Shown one piece after another: positions 33,435-43,583 of a DNA stretch of 64,000 nt. The stretch is from the NCBI GenBank assembly GCA_011032825.1, contig JAADJZ010000017.1, forward strand, positions 967,511 through 1,031,510, in the 5' to 3' direction. The stretch comes from Massariosphaeria phaeospora (taxonomy: Eukaryota > Ascomycota > Dothideomycetes > Pleosporales). A program made the translations under genes and the position numbers. The stretch's first letter is position 1, and each line of letters starts with the position of its first letter. The notes below the pieces were generated by a model that had not been told where the DNA came from, made no database searches, and saw only the letters and a list, made by a program, of their open reading frames with translations.

Positions 33435-34255
33435 CTACTGAACTCGTCTGTCCTGTATGGTGCCGTATGTTTCGCCAAACCTGGACCGTTGCTCTGTCAG
33501 TCTCGGGGTAGAGAGCACCAGGGACGCCATATCTTGATCTTGATTTATAACACCCTCACCTTCAAGGACTTGTCGGGATATTCCGTCGAAAGCGAAACGC
33601 GGTTCAGTGGCCTGATGTGTGTACTTATGGATGCCTTCGGGACCGGACAGCATGCCCTCTTCATCCTGCAATACGGCCGTAGCGTGATAGTTGCCAACGA
33701 TCAGTTGGTCGAGAGCGTTGCTCGAAGTCGTGGCATTATGAGAACACTTCGGGATGATCTGCTGGAGAGCAGTGCGTGTTACCTTCTTAACGAGTAGGAC
33801 TTTCTCTCGTTCCAACTTGTTGTTGGATTTCCAGTCCGCGTTCGCATCCCGGAGCGGAGTCAGTAGAGTGTACAAGGCAGCCTGCTCAGCATCGCTGAAC
33901 GTGTTGAACACGACATCTGTCATGGTGTCGAGCCCCGCCAGCTGCAAAACGACGTGAGCGCCCGAGTCCTTGATGTTCTTGACCCGACTGTCGTGAGTGG
34001 TGAAGTACTTCTTCCCGAGCTTGAATTGTTGCTCTGCGAGGCGTAGGACAGACAGCACCCTCATCTTTGAGGAATTCAGCGGACATTCCATCAAAATCGA
34101 AACGCGGATCAGTGGCCTTGAGGGCGATAGATCGCTCGATCGAGCCGGCGAACAAACGGCATTGCAGAATCCTAAGCAGGTAGACCTATGGCATCGGTCA
34201 ATGCATCCAGTTCGTCCTTGACCTTTGGTAAGACGTCGTTGACTTCTCGTTCCAT
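33435..34255 (-). pseudogene. Decayed hypothetical gene with a repeated module
   Basis: Minus-strand coding is spread over three frames. MEREVNDVLPKVKDELDAL begins near 34255. A second frame carries ATDPRFDFDGMSAEFLKDEG near 34,100. A third runs from LRLAEQQFKLGKKYF onward to a second similar block, ATEPRFAFDGISRQVLEGEG. I find no introns that reconcile the frames, so at least two indels are likely. The two PRFxFDG blocks about 190 codons apart suggest an internally duplicated module. I recognise no family or catalytic motif. Confidence 0.45.
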
Positions 34256-34517
34256 ACAGAGGATGCGTCCCTTGACGCAGGCCTGGGTACGTTATTGGCA
34301 GGTGCATCTTCTTGATTGTCGACAGGGAAATCTTCCAACTATCTGGCAGCTGCACGTGCAGGACGCGGTGACGGGGTAGCTCAGCTGGTGGGTAGACACG
34401 AGATGGTTGCGTAGGCGCGTAGGTGGGTGTGAAGACTGGGCGTGTGGCTTAAGCTTACGTACTAGCGCCGACGTCATAATCCGTTTCCATATCCTCTTTG
34501 CAAGCTCTACTCTGTGC
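34256..34517. other. Intergenic, no gene recognised
   Basis: Between the decayed gene and dispersed repeat copy 7. A tRNA A-box-like string lies near 34,373 without a partner B box. Confidence 0.4.
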
Positions 34518-34654
34518 AGACATTACCCTGTATGGTAGATACAGTACAGCTTCGTGAGAACAGAGACAGACTGTCTGCCTATTGCTGATATCGTATATAC
34601 CTCCAAGAGGATCGCCAAAGTCTACTCCGTTTCCTGACCGGATTCTGCCAGGGC
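34518..34654 (+). repeat. Dispersed short repeat, copy 7
   Basis: Blocks GACATTACCCTGTATGGTAG, ATACAGTACAGCTTCGTGAG, ATTGCTGATATCG, CCAAGAGGATCGCCAAAGTC and GGATTCTGCCAGGGCGG. Ends about 120 bases before the next gene's ATG, so it lies in a likely promoter region. Confidence 0.73.
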
Positions 34655-34774
34655 GGTGAGCAGCGGTGTCGGGCCGAGGCATCCGAGCTAGCTCCGTCAG
34701 CGCTTTCACAACTCAGGCGTGTTTGGAAAAAAAAAGGACGAAGGTAACACGCGTCACAATTCTCCAGCTCCACG

Positions 34775-35605
34775 ATGGACACTCCCAGCTCCATCGCGTT
34801 GCAAAACGAACCGCCATCCGCACCTGCCGCAGAGCCGCCTCCCGCAGCCGCACCCGCCGCCGAACCCCCCGAATGGCGCGCCTACGTCCACCTCTACCTG
34901 CCACTACTCACCAGCGTGCTCGTCTACCTCCTCATACGGCCTCCTCCCCCGGGCCTTGAGTCTGGTGAGCGCATCGCTAGCGCTCCCCCCTTGCTAGTCT
35001 CCTTCCCCGCAGCCCTCGTAACGCACATGGCCGCCTCACTCGTCTACCCCCGGGAGCGCCCTCCCGACGCCGCCCCCCAGCGATTCTCGCGCAAAAGCGA
35101 CACCTACCGCGCTGCCATCCTCCTCACGTACGGCCGCCTGTTCGGCACGCCGTTCCGGCTCGCATTCTACCTGGTGGACCTGGTCTCGAGCTACGTGCTC
35201 AGCGCCGTCATGGGCGAGCGGCCGGCCGGCACGCGGCAGCGACGGTCGGAGTTCTTCGTGCACTTGTTGCTGGTGGCTGCGGGTCGGGTGGCTACGATGT
35301 TTGTTTCGCCCGCGTGGCCAACGGTGTGGAATGTGGTGCTCGGGGTGGATCGGACGCTCTGGCGAGCGGCGTATATTGCGCTGGTGGATGACGTCGTGGG
35401 GGTACTGACGAGGCCGCAGGTGAAGAGTTGGAAGGGGAGGGGCGTCGTGGTGCTGGTACAGGCGTTTACCATCATGGTCTGCTCGACGCTGTTGTTGTTG
35501 CATTTGGGCGATCAGCCTGCAGTTCAGGGGCCAGGGCGGGAGGCGAGGTGGTCGGCTCTGCTGAGCGACGAGGAGATGCGCGTTGCGCGGACGGGTCAAT
35601 TCTGA
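34775..35605 (+). CDS. Hypothetical multi-pass membrane protein
   Basis: Single open frame of 276 codons. The N-terminus is low-complexity Pro/Ala (about residues 10-33). Hydrophobic helices follow: YVHLYLPLLTSVLVYLLI, PPLLVSFPAALVTHMAA, RLAFYLVDLVSSYVL, a middle segment FFVHLLLVAAGRVATMFV, and VVVLVQAFTIMVCSTLLLLHL near the C-terminus. Around five membrane segments are predicted; no family recognised. A possible 33-base GT/AG segment after LES is in frame and too short to be a confident intron. The G+C-rich codon choice matches its neighbours. Confidence 0.65.
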   Translation: MDTPSSIALQNEPPSAPAAEPPPAAAPAAEPPEWRAYVHLYLPLLTSVLVYLLIRPPPPGLESGERIASAPPLLVSFPAALVTHMAASLVYPRERPPDAAPQRFSRKSDTYRAAILLTYGRLFGTPFRLAFYLVDLVSSYVLSAVMGERPAGTRQRRSEFFVHLLLVAAGRVATMFVSPAWPTVWNVVLGVDRTLWRAAYIALVDDVVGVLTRPQVKSWKGRGVVVLVQAFTIMVCSTLLLLHLGDQPAVQGPGREARWSALLSDEEMRVARTGQF

Positions 35606-35740
35606 AAACGTCTTGTAGCAGCCCCGAGTGGGAGAAATACAGCACATCGACACCGTATATTACTCGAGCACCAGCGAAGTCGAAAGACAAATAAACCCAT
35701 GCTAGATGCAAGATTTGGTAGTCCGACTATGAGCGAGGAA

Positions 35741-36925
35741 TCATCGCATCGACGGGTATGCTCCGATCGCAGCCGTGCCCCCTGTGTGGATAAACAACAC
35801 ATTCTCGCTCTCGCCAAACGCACCTTCCCTGACCAGCGTGATGAGCCCGGTAATAGCTTTGCCAGTATACACGGGATCCGTCAGAATGCCCTCCGTCCCC
35901 GCGAGCAGCTTGATACCCTCGCGCGTCTTATCGTCGAGCCACCCATACGCGCCGCCATTGAACCTCCCCACCAGCTCAAAGTCGTCCTTTGTCACATCGT
36001 CCTCCTGCAGACCTATCAGCTTCGCCGTGTTTTTCGCCGACTTCAGCACCACTCGTTCCGTCTCCTCGAGACCGCAGCTCGTGGCTTGGATGCCGATGAG
36101 TCTTCGGCTGGACGTATTGCCACTGACCCTGCCCCGCTCTCTCTCGATCAACTTGAAGCCGGCAGCAATGCCGCCCAGCGTGCTACCGCTCGCGCACGCA
36201 ACGACGATTGTATCCCACCGCACGCCCATGTCCGCCTCCTGCAGCTCCAGCTCGAAGGCCAAGCGCGCAAAGCCCAACCCGCCCAGTGGATGCAGCGACG
36301 CGCCTGACGGGATGAAGTATGGAATGTGGCCCTCGGCCTTCAGGCGGTCCATCTCACGAAAAGCAGCGACTTCGTACGCGATGCCGTCTGTGGCGCTCGC
36401 GCGTTCCTTGTCCGCCGGCGTAGACGGGACCCACGAGGCGCCGAGGATGGCGCCGATCTGCACGTTTCCCGCGGTGTCGTAGGCTGAGCGGTCTCTTTCG
36501 GGAGGGCTTCCGATTGTGGGATCTGGGGTGAGTACCGTCTGCGTCGGTGTCAGCAATGGGATCGTCTTCCAACGGGAGCCACTTTTCTCCCAAATATATC
36601 CTACCTTCAACCTGTACCGATTCCCCGCCGCAACGACCTGCCGTTGACTGTTGCTCTGCACGCCGCCGACCGTGACCAGGTGCGTTGCGCCTATCTCCAG
36701 CGCGTCGGCAATTACGTACTCGAACTTGCGCACTTTGTTCCCGCCGTAGGCAAGCGGGCTGTTCGTGTCTTCATGCTTTATCCAGAGCTTCGGGCCCTTC
36801 TTTTCGCCGACGATGTGCTTGGTGAGGTTGTTCAGGGGCTCGATGTGCGTGGCCTGCGGGTACATCAGGGCGACGCGCTTGATGTCGGCGAAAGGGCGCG
36901 GTAGCGGGACTCGCGCGGCGGCCAT
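35741..36925 (-). CDS. 1-aminocyclopropane-1-carboxylate (ACC) deaminase
   Basis: PLP-dependent fold-type II enzyme. GGNKVRKFEY holds the PLP-binding lysine (K64), GGVQSNSQRQV the adjacent phosphate-side loop, and TEGILTDPVYTGKAITGL the ACC-deaminase C-terminal motif. The enzyme opens ACC, the ethylene precursor, to 2-oxobutyrate and ammonia. D-cysteine desulfhydrases share this fold and remain possible. The 394-codon frame hides a probable 66-base intron (36604-36539, GTAGG...GACGCAG) that is an exact multiple of three. Removing it gives 372 residues and restores family spacing between RLK and TVL. ATG 36925 gives MAAARVPLPRPFADIKR, a usual start. Cytosolic; no targeting signal seen. Confidence 0.87.
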   Translation of the reverse strand: MAAARVPLPRPFADIKRVALMYPQATHIEPLNNLTKHIVGEKKGPKLWIKHEDTNSPLAYGGNKVRKFEYVIADALEIGATHLVTVGGVQSNSQRQVVAAGNRYRLKVGYIWEKSGSRWKTIPLLTPTQTVLTPDPTIGSPPERDRSAYDTAGNVQIGAILGASWVPSTPADKERASATDGIAYEVAAFREMDRLKAEGHIPYFIPSGASLHPLGGLGFARLAFELELQEADMGVRWDTIVVACASGSTLGGIAAGFKLIERERGRVSGNTSSRRLIGIQATSCGLEETERVVLKSAKNTAKLIGLQEDDVTKDDFELVGRFNGGAYGWLDDKTREGIKLLAGTEGILTDPVYTGKAITGLITLVREGAFGESENVLFIHTGGTAAIGAYPSMR

Positions 36926-37357
36926 GGCGATGCTCTTTGGTAGCAGCGAGGGCTGAGCGAGGGTGGGTGCAAATGCATCGTGGAGGTGCGAGGCGGATTA
37001 CTGCGTTCTTGTATTGTGCGTGCGAAGCCTTGGAGAGTTGATGACGGTGACGTCTCGCGTAGTGCGGGGCTGATTAATCTCCGCATTATGCCATACGACG
37101 ATAGTTTCTGTCGCTCCGGGGTTCGTATAACTATTTTGTTTAGCTTAGAAGCGCTGACGGATGACACCTGAGGATTCGTCTTACCAAGGGTAGCGATTTG
37201 GGAGCTTGCATAACCGCATGCAAAGGGAAATAGCCAGGTAATTGGAGGGATAGGCAAGTAGACTGACGGCAGGAAATTAATTGGAGCTCTGGAAAAACAG
37301 TCTTGCTAGCCTTTGGCAAGTGTTGCCAATTTATACGGTATCCAAGTTCATACGCTC
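36926..37357. other. Intergenic, no gene recognised
   Basis: Upstream of the ACC deaminase and downstream of the ankyrin gene. Nothing recognised. Confidence 0.4.
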
Positions 37358-39027
37358 TCAGTCAGACAAGTTCATGCGCTCTCTGTAAAAATACCTGTCC
37401 AGTGGCTGACGCAACAACAGCCCTTGATAAACCGTACCAATATGCTCGCGCGATCCCGGCTCCTCCATCACCTCATCAACCCGCCACCTATACTTCAGCA
37501 GGAGCACCTTCAGCTCCGCGCGTATGCCGCCGTCCGCTACCTCGAGAAGAGTCTTTCCATCGTAGACGCCGCGAGGATCTGCGTCTCTCTTGAGCAAAAA
37601 CTCGACGTTCACCAGGCGCCCGTGCTGCGCGGCAACGAACAACGGGGGCAACCACGGGCGCTCTCGGCTGGGCAGGTTCGGGTCCGCGCCTTGGTCGATC
37701 AGAGCGCCGAGCAGTTCCGGAGCGTTCTCCTTGTCGGAGGCGGCGACAATGTGTAGGGGAGCTTTGGAGTCGGCGGCGTCAAACATGCGGCGGTTGGGGT
37801 CGGCGCCTTTCTCGAGGAGCACGCGTATCACGTGCATCTGCTGCACGGGGCGGTTATTGCCCGAGGTCTGTTCTATGCTAGTGTCGACCGCTTTCTTGAA
37901 TATGGCGAAGGGAGCCTTGGGATAGATGGATTGACCATGGCGATGTACCTCGTCGCCTAAAAGGTACGCCAATTGGAAGTGGCCGCTGCGAACAGCACTC
38001 TCTAGCATGGATGTCAAGATCTCTTGTTTCTTGGATATACTGTAGGGTTCACCGAGGTTCATACGCTCCCAGAGGGCAAGTGCTATCGAGATGTAGGTAT
38101 TGTCAGCACCCAAACAGTATAAGCTTCCGAGGAGACTGAAGTGTAGATCGCCGGGTACCTGCTGCATGATGCTGGCAAGCACTTGCCCGACGAATCCCGA
38201 GCATGCGTTGAGCCGCGAAGCGGCAATTCGCAATAGATTGACTATCTCTCTTTTGTTCGAAAAGTCGATTTTGGGAACTAGACACTTCGTCCGCTCAATC
38301 ACCATCGCAATGACGTCGATGCTAGCATAGGCAATGGCGAACTTGAGAAGCGAGGTACCAAAGGTGAGGTTCTCTCGGTCGACCGAGACATCTCGAGAGC
38401 GAGCTACCTCCAGGAAGGAGGATGAGTCTGGACCAAGCATGGTGAAGCAAATCCGAGCGAACGCGCAATCCTCATTCACTTGCTTCTCACGCCATCCCTG
38501 ACCCCACGGGTTGGACGCCTTGGAGAAGTGATTGTTTTTCAAGTTGTCGAAGTCGGTAGATTCGTGTGCGACGATCCAGACCAAATCTTTCTGGTGCATG
38601 GGGATCCGAAGCAACTCTGTTGTAAGGCCTGATTTCGCTTCGTTGTCATCTGCGGATATCTCTCGAGCCCTCATCTCTTCCTCTAGCACTGGTTGAAAAA
38701 GGTAGGCGAAGATGCTCGGCTCTGCGTTGTACATTTGCACCTTAAAAGAAAGGTATTTCCGTTGTAGGCTCCACGGCAGGCCGTCCCAAGACTTTTGGTT
38801 AATCACACACGGTTCGTCATTGGATCGACAGCGGCCAGTAAAGACAACATACAATACTTCCTCGTCGAAAGTCCCTAGCACAGTTAGTTGGATGATGAAG
38901 AGCTATGGCACATGGTTGCCTGAAATAACGCACTGTTAGCGAGTCTCAACTTGAACAGTTGGGCTAGCGTAAACTGTTTTTCGGCTTGCGAAATGACCAG
39001 TCGGACAATCTCTAGTGGCAGGCGCAT
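37358..39027 (-). CDS. F-box-like / ankyrin-repeat protein
   Basis: Two exons: 39027-38934 and 38874-37358. The 59-base intron has an ACTAAC branch site and a GCTAG acceptor, and joins LRLAN to RTFDEEV; 536 residues. The N-terminus MRLPLEIVRLVISQAEKQFTL is an F-box-like helix. The C-terminal part has ankyrin units: VIRVLLEKGADPNRRMF, APLHIVAAS, LLGALIDQGADPNLPS, LPPLFVAAQHGRLVNVEFLL and DGKTLLEVA. This arrangement is common in fungal adaptor proteins thought to recruit substrates to ubiquitin ligases. The partner is unknown. An upstream in-frame ATG (39099) exists but adds a segment unlike the family. Confidence 0.83.
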
Positions 39028-39194
39028 GGTTTCTGAGTACAGAATGCAGATGGTGGTGTTGTGGAGAAGAATGAAGACTTCCGAGGTCCCATGTGGCACA
39101 GGAGCCTAGGCTTGGCGGTATTAGGTAATCAACTTTCAAGAGGCGCACCCCCTTGGCATGATTCGCTTCCTTCTCACCTCTGCAAACTCTGATA

Positions 39195-39333
39195 AGACAA
39201 TACCTAGTATGCTAGATACACTGGGGCTTTGTAGGGATGGAGGTAGACTATCTATATATTGCTGAAATCTCCTAGGCTGTCAAGAGGATCACCTAATAGA
39301 GGCTTGTCAGCAATGAATTATGTCAGCAGGGTG
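39195..39333 (+). repeat. Dispersed short repeat, copy 8
   Basis: Best-preserved copy: GACAATACCTAGTATGCTAG, ATACACTGGGGCTTTGTAGG, ATATTGCTGAAATCTCC, GGCTGTCAAGAGGATCACC and CAATGAATTATGTCAGCAGG. Confidence 0.78.
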
Positions 39334-39733
39334 CGCGAGTGCGACTGGTTCGGGAGACATGAGACTTGTCAGTTGATACTCGCGCTCGCGAGGTCCCATC
39401 GTACGTCTTGGAACCCCGAGAACATGTTGGCGTGTTTGCCTTTGTTTCCGTGAAAGGCTTTGGCGCGCTTCCAGTGATTGCAAATGTTAATTGTGACAAC
39501 AAATTCAGACGTTTTGTTGCGAAGAGACGTTTCCGAAACTACGCAGCCTGAGTGAGATACACGAAGCAATCAACTCGAGGAACCATGGTTTCAATGACTC
39601 TGCCAGAACAGATAACCCAAGGGTCCCACTGACGATGATATATTCTTTGTAGAAGGAGTGAAAATGACTTATATAGCGGACAAGGTGGTTGACTTGTCGC
39701 ACCCGAGTGAGGTTGATTGAAGCACCTCCGTTG
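39334..39733. other. Intergenic, no gene recognised
   Basis: 3' flank of the secreted-protein gene. Short frames only. Confidence 0.4.
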
Positions 39734-40663
39734 CTAGACACTCAAAGGAAGCTTGACAAAGTCTTCGTAGCTATGGATGGCAACGCCCGCAAACCCGCTA
39801 TACGCCGTAGCATTTCTCTCCACCGCAGCCAGATCGCGCATCAGGTCCCCCACGCTCTTCCCCGTATAGCTGATCTCGGCCACCTCGGGGTCACACGCCT
39901 CGCACGTCTCCACAGCCAACCACGTCGGCTTCCCCGGGTGCGCCTTCTCAACGGCCTTCAGCAGCGGCGTCGCCATGTCAAGCACCGCCGCACTCGTCTG
40001 CCGGTACGTCATGAATGTCACCGAGTCGAGGTACCCCAGCAGACACGTCGCCAGCGTCGCATCCTCGCAGGGCACAGAGGTCGCGAAAAACGGCAGGTCA
40101 GCTGCGGCGGTAATGGAGAGGCGATTGGCGACGTGCGCGACCTTGTCGGCGATGGCGACCAACGAGCCGACCAGCGACTGCACGTGCGCTGCATTCTCTT
40201 TCACCTCCCAGCCTGGGAGGCCCCACGGCTCAACGTCCATGTGGATGCCCGCGAACTTGGCGCGCGCCGACGCCTTGGTTTGATACTGCTCGATCCAGTC
40301 GAGCTGGCGCTGCAACGTCGGGCCCTGTGGGGCGGTCGTGCTTCCCAACACCCACTGCTTGTCGCCCATCAACGCCTCGACCGCGACACCGCGTGCGCCG
40401 CATTCCTCGATAAAGGAGCCCCACTCCGCGTTCGCCACGTTGCGGTCGATGTGAGCATGCACTCTCGTGATCGCGTTGTCCGGGTTCGCGACGACGGATA
40501 GGAACTTTGTGAGATGGGCCGGGTCTTGGATGATTTCGGCGGATTTCCAGAGCCAGAGGGCGTGGCTGGGGGTCGACGTGGAGGCTGGCTGCGGCGAAGA
40601 AACGGGCGCGGAGAGAGCAGGCGCTGCGGCGGCGAGCGCGACGAAAATTGTGCACCAGTGCAT
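39734..40663 (-). CDS. Secreted TIM-barrel-like (glycosidase-like) protein
   Basis: Single frame of 309 residues from ATG 40663. MHWCTIFVALAAAAPALSA is a standard signal peptide and is followed by a Ser/Pro/Thr linker. The body has repeated beta-strand/helix units, and FAGIHMDVEPWGLPGW contains a DxE-type pair at a strand end, as in several glycoside hydrolase barrels. VTFMTYRQTS and KPTWLAVETCE would be later barrel strands. I cannot place it in a numbered GH family. Cysteine pairs near the C-terminus (ETCEACDPE) suit an extracellular protein. An ATG ten codons upstream is in frame but would bury the signal peptide. Confidence 0.75.
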   Translation of the reverse strand: MHWCTIFVALAAAAPALSAPVSSPQPASTSTPSHALWLWKSAEIIQDPAHLTKFLSVVANPDNAITRVHAHIDRNVANAEWGSFIEECGARGVAVEALMGDKQWVLGSTTAPQGPTLQRQLDWIEQYQTKASARAKFAGIHMDVEPWGLPGWEVKENAAHVQSLVGSLVAIADKVAHVANRLSITAAADLPFFATSVPCEDATLATCLLGYLDSVTFMTYRQTSAAVLDMATPLLKAVEKAHPGKPTWLAVETCEACDPEVAEISYTGKSVGDLMRDLAAVERNATAYSGFAGVAIHSYEDFVKLPLSV

Positions 40664-42203
40664 TTTGTTTTGTTGAAAGGAGTGGCTACGCAAGACGAGC
40701 TGCGTAAAGCTTTTCTGAAAAGACCGACTTGGGCGAACGACAAAGAAGAAGAGAGCGACTGTAAGTGAAATTACCTAACCTCGCGAGATGGGCTTCCTGT
40801 TATGAGTCTTCCTGGAAATTGAAGTTAGCGTACTAGGCCGGCCTTGGGCAGATTATTTATGTTTCAGAGAGAGCGCCGGCGTAGAGGAAAAGCAACGGCG
40901 TTGATGAACACGTCTCCTACGCTAGGACGTGGGGCGCGCGAAAGCATACTGACCTACGGACTCCAGGCGACGTTTCCGAACACCGAGTCCACTCTGTTAG
41001 AACGCGCGAAGAGGAGATATCAGCAAACTGTGGGGTCGCCTATGGCAATCATCGTAGCCTGTAGCACCGCTATTCCAAAGTGCAGCCGTTCCATCAGCTC
41101 TAGAGTCCAGCCCCAGCCCTCGCCGAAGCGATGGAGCACGCGTGGAATAGGTATCGCGATAGCTGATCCGTGCAGTCTCTGAAAATAATAGCCTCTTTAG
41201 GTCGACGTAGCGGTTTCGGCTTCGACGCTTACTGCTCGACGGCGGGTAAGAAAGGCGAAGGTAAGGTGCTCTATTCGCTGCAGGACTAGGCCGCTGTAGG
41301 CTTGAACCACATACAGACTGTCGGGCTTCAACGAGTGGCCTCGCAAGAAGAGTGATGATGGGCGTGCCCAGGTGGAGGTTGAAGTTGGAGTTGGAGTCTG
41401 GCAATTGCGGGGGATCTGACCTGCTGACTAAGCGCCCCACTCGTCCCCCCTGATGCGTTCAGATGACGACACACGCTACACGCCTCCTCACCAGACATCA
41501 ACCAGCTCTGAAGAGATGCATCGTCCATGGAAAACGCCGCACATTCAAATGCCCTTTGCGCTTTTCACTACAGCTGCTCTCGCCCTCAGCTCCCTCTTCA
41601 CCGGTCCATCCCATCCCAGCCTCGCCACTATGCCTCTCGACGCTGACTTGCTGCATGCCCGTATCGCCTGCAAGCACGGAGCGAATAAGCTCGCGACGTA
41701 GGTACTCCACAGTGCCAAAGAGCCAGCTGCTGACCAGCGCGGTTTTTGCCTTTTCGCCCTGGGCATTTAGGGCAAAATAGTTTTGCCCCGGCGTAGGCAG
41801 GGCAGAGCCGCGTTTTCACCGAGTATATGATACGAGCATGTTGCTGGACCTTTCTAGGGGACGCCCCTCGTTTGTTCAAGTGTGCGCGAAGTAGTCTGTT
41901 TTTGCAGACCACGCTATTAAAACTATGAGTCGACTCTTCGTGCGGCACGATAAGGCCACAGCGGAGACTTGGCCCTCGCGGGCTGAGCTGATAGCCTATT
42001 TCTTCGGTAGCGGGTATTCATTACCCATCTGGCCCATTATTCGATTCCTCATATTCCTGGCGAGACGACTTCAGACGCTCCTTCTCCGTGTCGATCATCA
42101 TTCAGATCGTTTTTCAGAATTCCCAAATAAGCGCCGCCCGCCATGCACGACAATGCCATGGAACATTTGGCCAGCGCTGGTCGTTTTATGGGGCGTCTGC
42201 TGG
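40664..42203. other. Intergenic, no gene recognised
   Basis: Short overlapping frames on both strands. One (41,453-41,701) has a signal-peptide-like stretch but no other support. Near 41,745-41,800 the pieces GCCCTGGGCATTTAGGGC form a small hairpin. Confidence 0.4.
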
Positions 42204-43396
42204 ATGTTCTATACTCCGCCAACCACTCCTCGACCGGGCGAACCTTTTGCCCCCTTTCAAAGCGAGAACTTCGATCTGTTGCCAGACACTACCAACCCTG
42301 GTGAGGCCTCAACGATCATCTCCTCTCTAACGCGCACCTAACAGCAATCTGTAGATCTCAGCTTTATTGGGCTATGGGATTTCTCCGGAGCAGACTTTAC
42401 GACGGATGACTTCGCACCGAACAACGACGACGTTTGGATGGCTTCTCTCCCACAAGGTGAGCTTCAATCAGGACCTGTAGCGAAACATAGCTGACCTTTA
42501 CGTTCAGGTCTCAGATTGTCCGACCAGGGGATCATAAGCCAAACTCCAGCTTTCTCAATACCCCAAATCCAAGGTCCACCGGCTATGCCCTCACCCGAAT
42601 TTGCGCCAATCATTTCGAATGAGTCCGGCGAGATGGATCCTCAACCGCCAACCGAAAATAACCAGGTTATACAGCCGTCCTGCGATGGTCCAGGCGAAAT
42701 GATCTGTGGACGCCACGAATGCCACGGCATCACGTTCGCGAAACGGAGTGATTGGAAGTGAGTTCATCCCCCATCATGCATCCGCGCGAAGCAGTAGTAA
42801 CGTAAACGCATAGAAAACACATGGACAAACACAACCGGCCATGGAAATGTCTCGTCGCCGGCTGCATCCACCCCCACGGCGGCTTGACTACTAAAAGGGA
42901 CCTCGACAGACACAGGAATTCTCGTCATTCCGACATCGTCGAACAATCAAGCCGCCGCAATTACTTCTGCCTAGAACAAGGCTGCCTGGCGAAAGGCCCC
43001 TTCCGCCGAAAAGACAAGCTGCAAGACCATGTGAAGCGAGTACACAGCGACCGCCCCGTACAAGCTCCAATGACCGCGGATCACGACAATACTTCGGTTT
43101 TCGCACATTCGGATGCTCCGGCCTTATATGGGAACGGGTCAGGAACGCCTGGGCGTCTATTGGATGTGGGTGAGCTTGCTACACGCAAGCGCAGACGCTT
43201 GAACCAACCACCAGATACTGTTGGCCCAGCGACTCTGCAGCCCTGCGGACAAGAAGGAGAACTAGAGCAGATGAAGATAGAAAACGCCAACTTGAAGAAG
43301 CGAAACGTTGATCTAACCGAAGAGCTCAAATCTAAGGAAGCTACAATAGCAACGTTAGGCGAACTGGTTAGCCGTCTCACCCGGCTGAAAGAGTAG
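42204..43396 (+). CDS. C2H2 zinc-finger transcription factor, possible frameshift in exon 2
   Basis: Exons 42508-42757 and 42814-43396 are clear. Spliced they give C2H2-type fingers: CGRHECHGITFAKRSDWKKH, CLVAGCIHPHGG...DLDRHRNSRH, and CLEQGCLAKGPFRRKDKLQDH with VKRVH. A basic segment (RKRRRL) and a C-terminal coiled coil (KIENANLKKRNVDLTEELKS) follow. Two upstream exons (42204-42300, 42355-42457) encode an acidic/hydrophobic region (FDLLPDTTNP, then DLSFIGLWDFSGADFTTDDF). Within exon 2 an AAA at about 42,420 puts the end of the exon one base out of phase with exon 3. Dropping out of the acidic frame there gives NNDDVWMASLPQG, which splices correctly. Either a base error or mutation, or the 5' exons differ from this model. 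Nuclear DNA-binding regulator by family. Confidence 0.7.
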
Positions 43397-43583
43397 CCAA
43401 ATGAGATTCAGAAGCCGCTCTTCACTACCGAGGTGTAGGAATATGATGGTTTGTATGGTTTGTGGTCAGAGTCTGCCAAGTGCGGGGAATTGATGAGTCA
43501 TCCACGTAAAGTCTTTCACGGCACGGATTTGTGGCACCGCACTCTTCGTTACATGTCATCAGGTTTCTTGACACCCACCAACT

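Noticed and set aside
34370..34440. tRNA-like GGGGTAGCTCAGCTGGT string
   Set aside because: Matches an A box only. No B box (GGTTCRANYCC) or cloverleaf pairing follows.
41453..41701. Small secreted-protein candidate
   Set aside because: The only support is a hydrophobic stretch after an internal Met. No cysteine pattern or promoter, and several overlapping frames are equally long.
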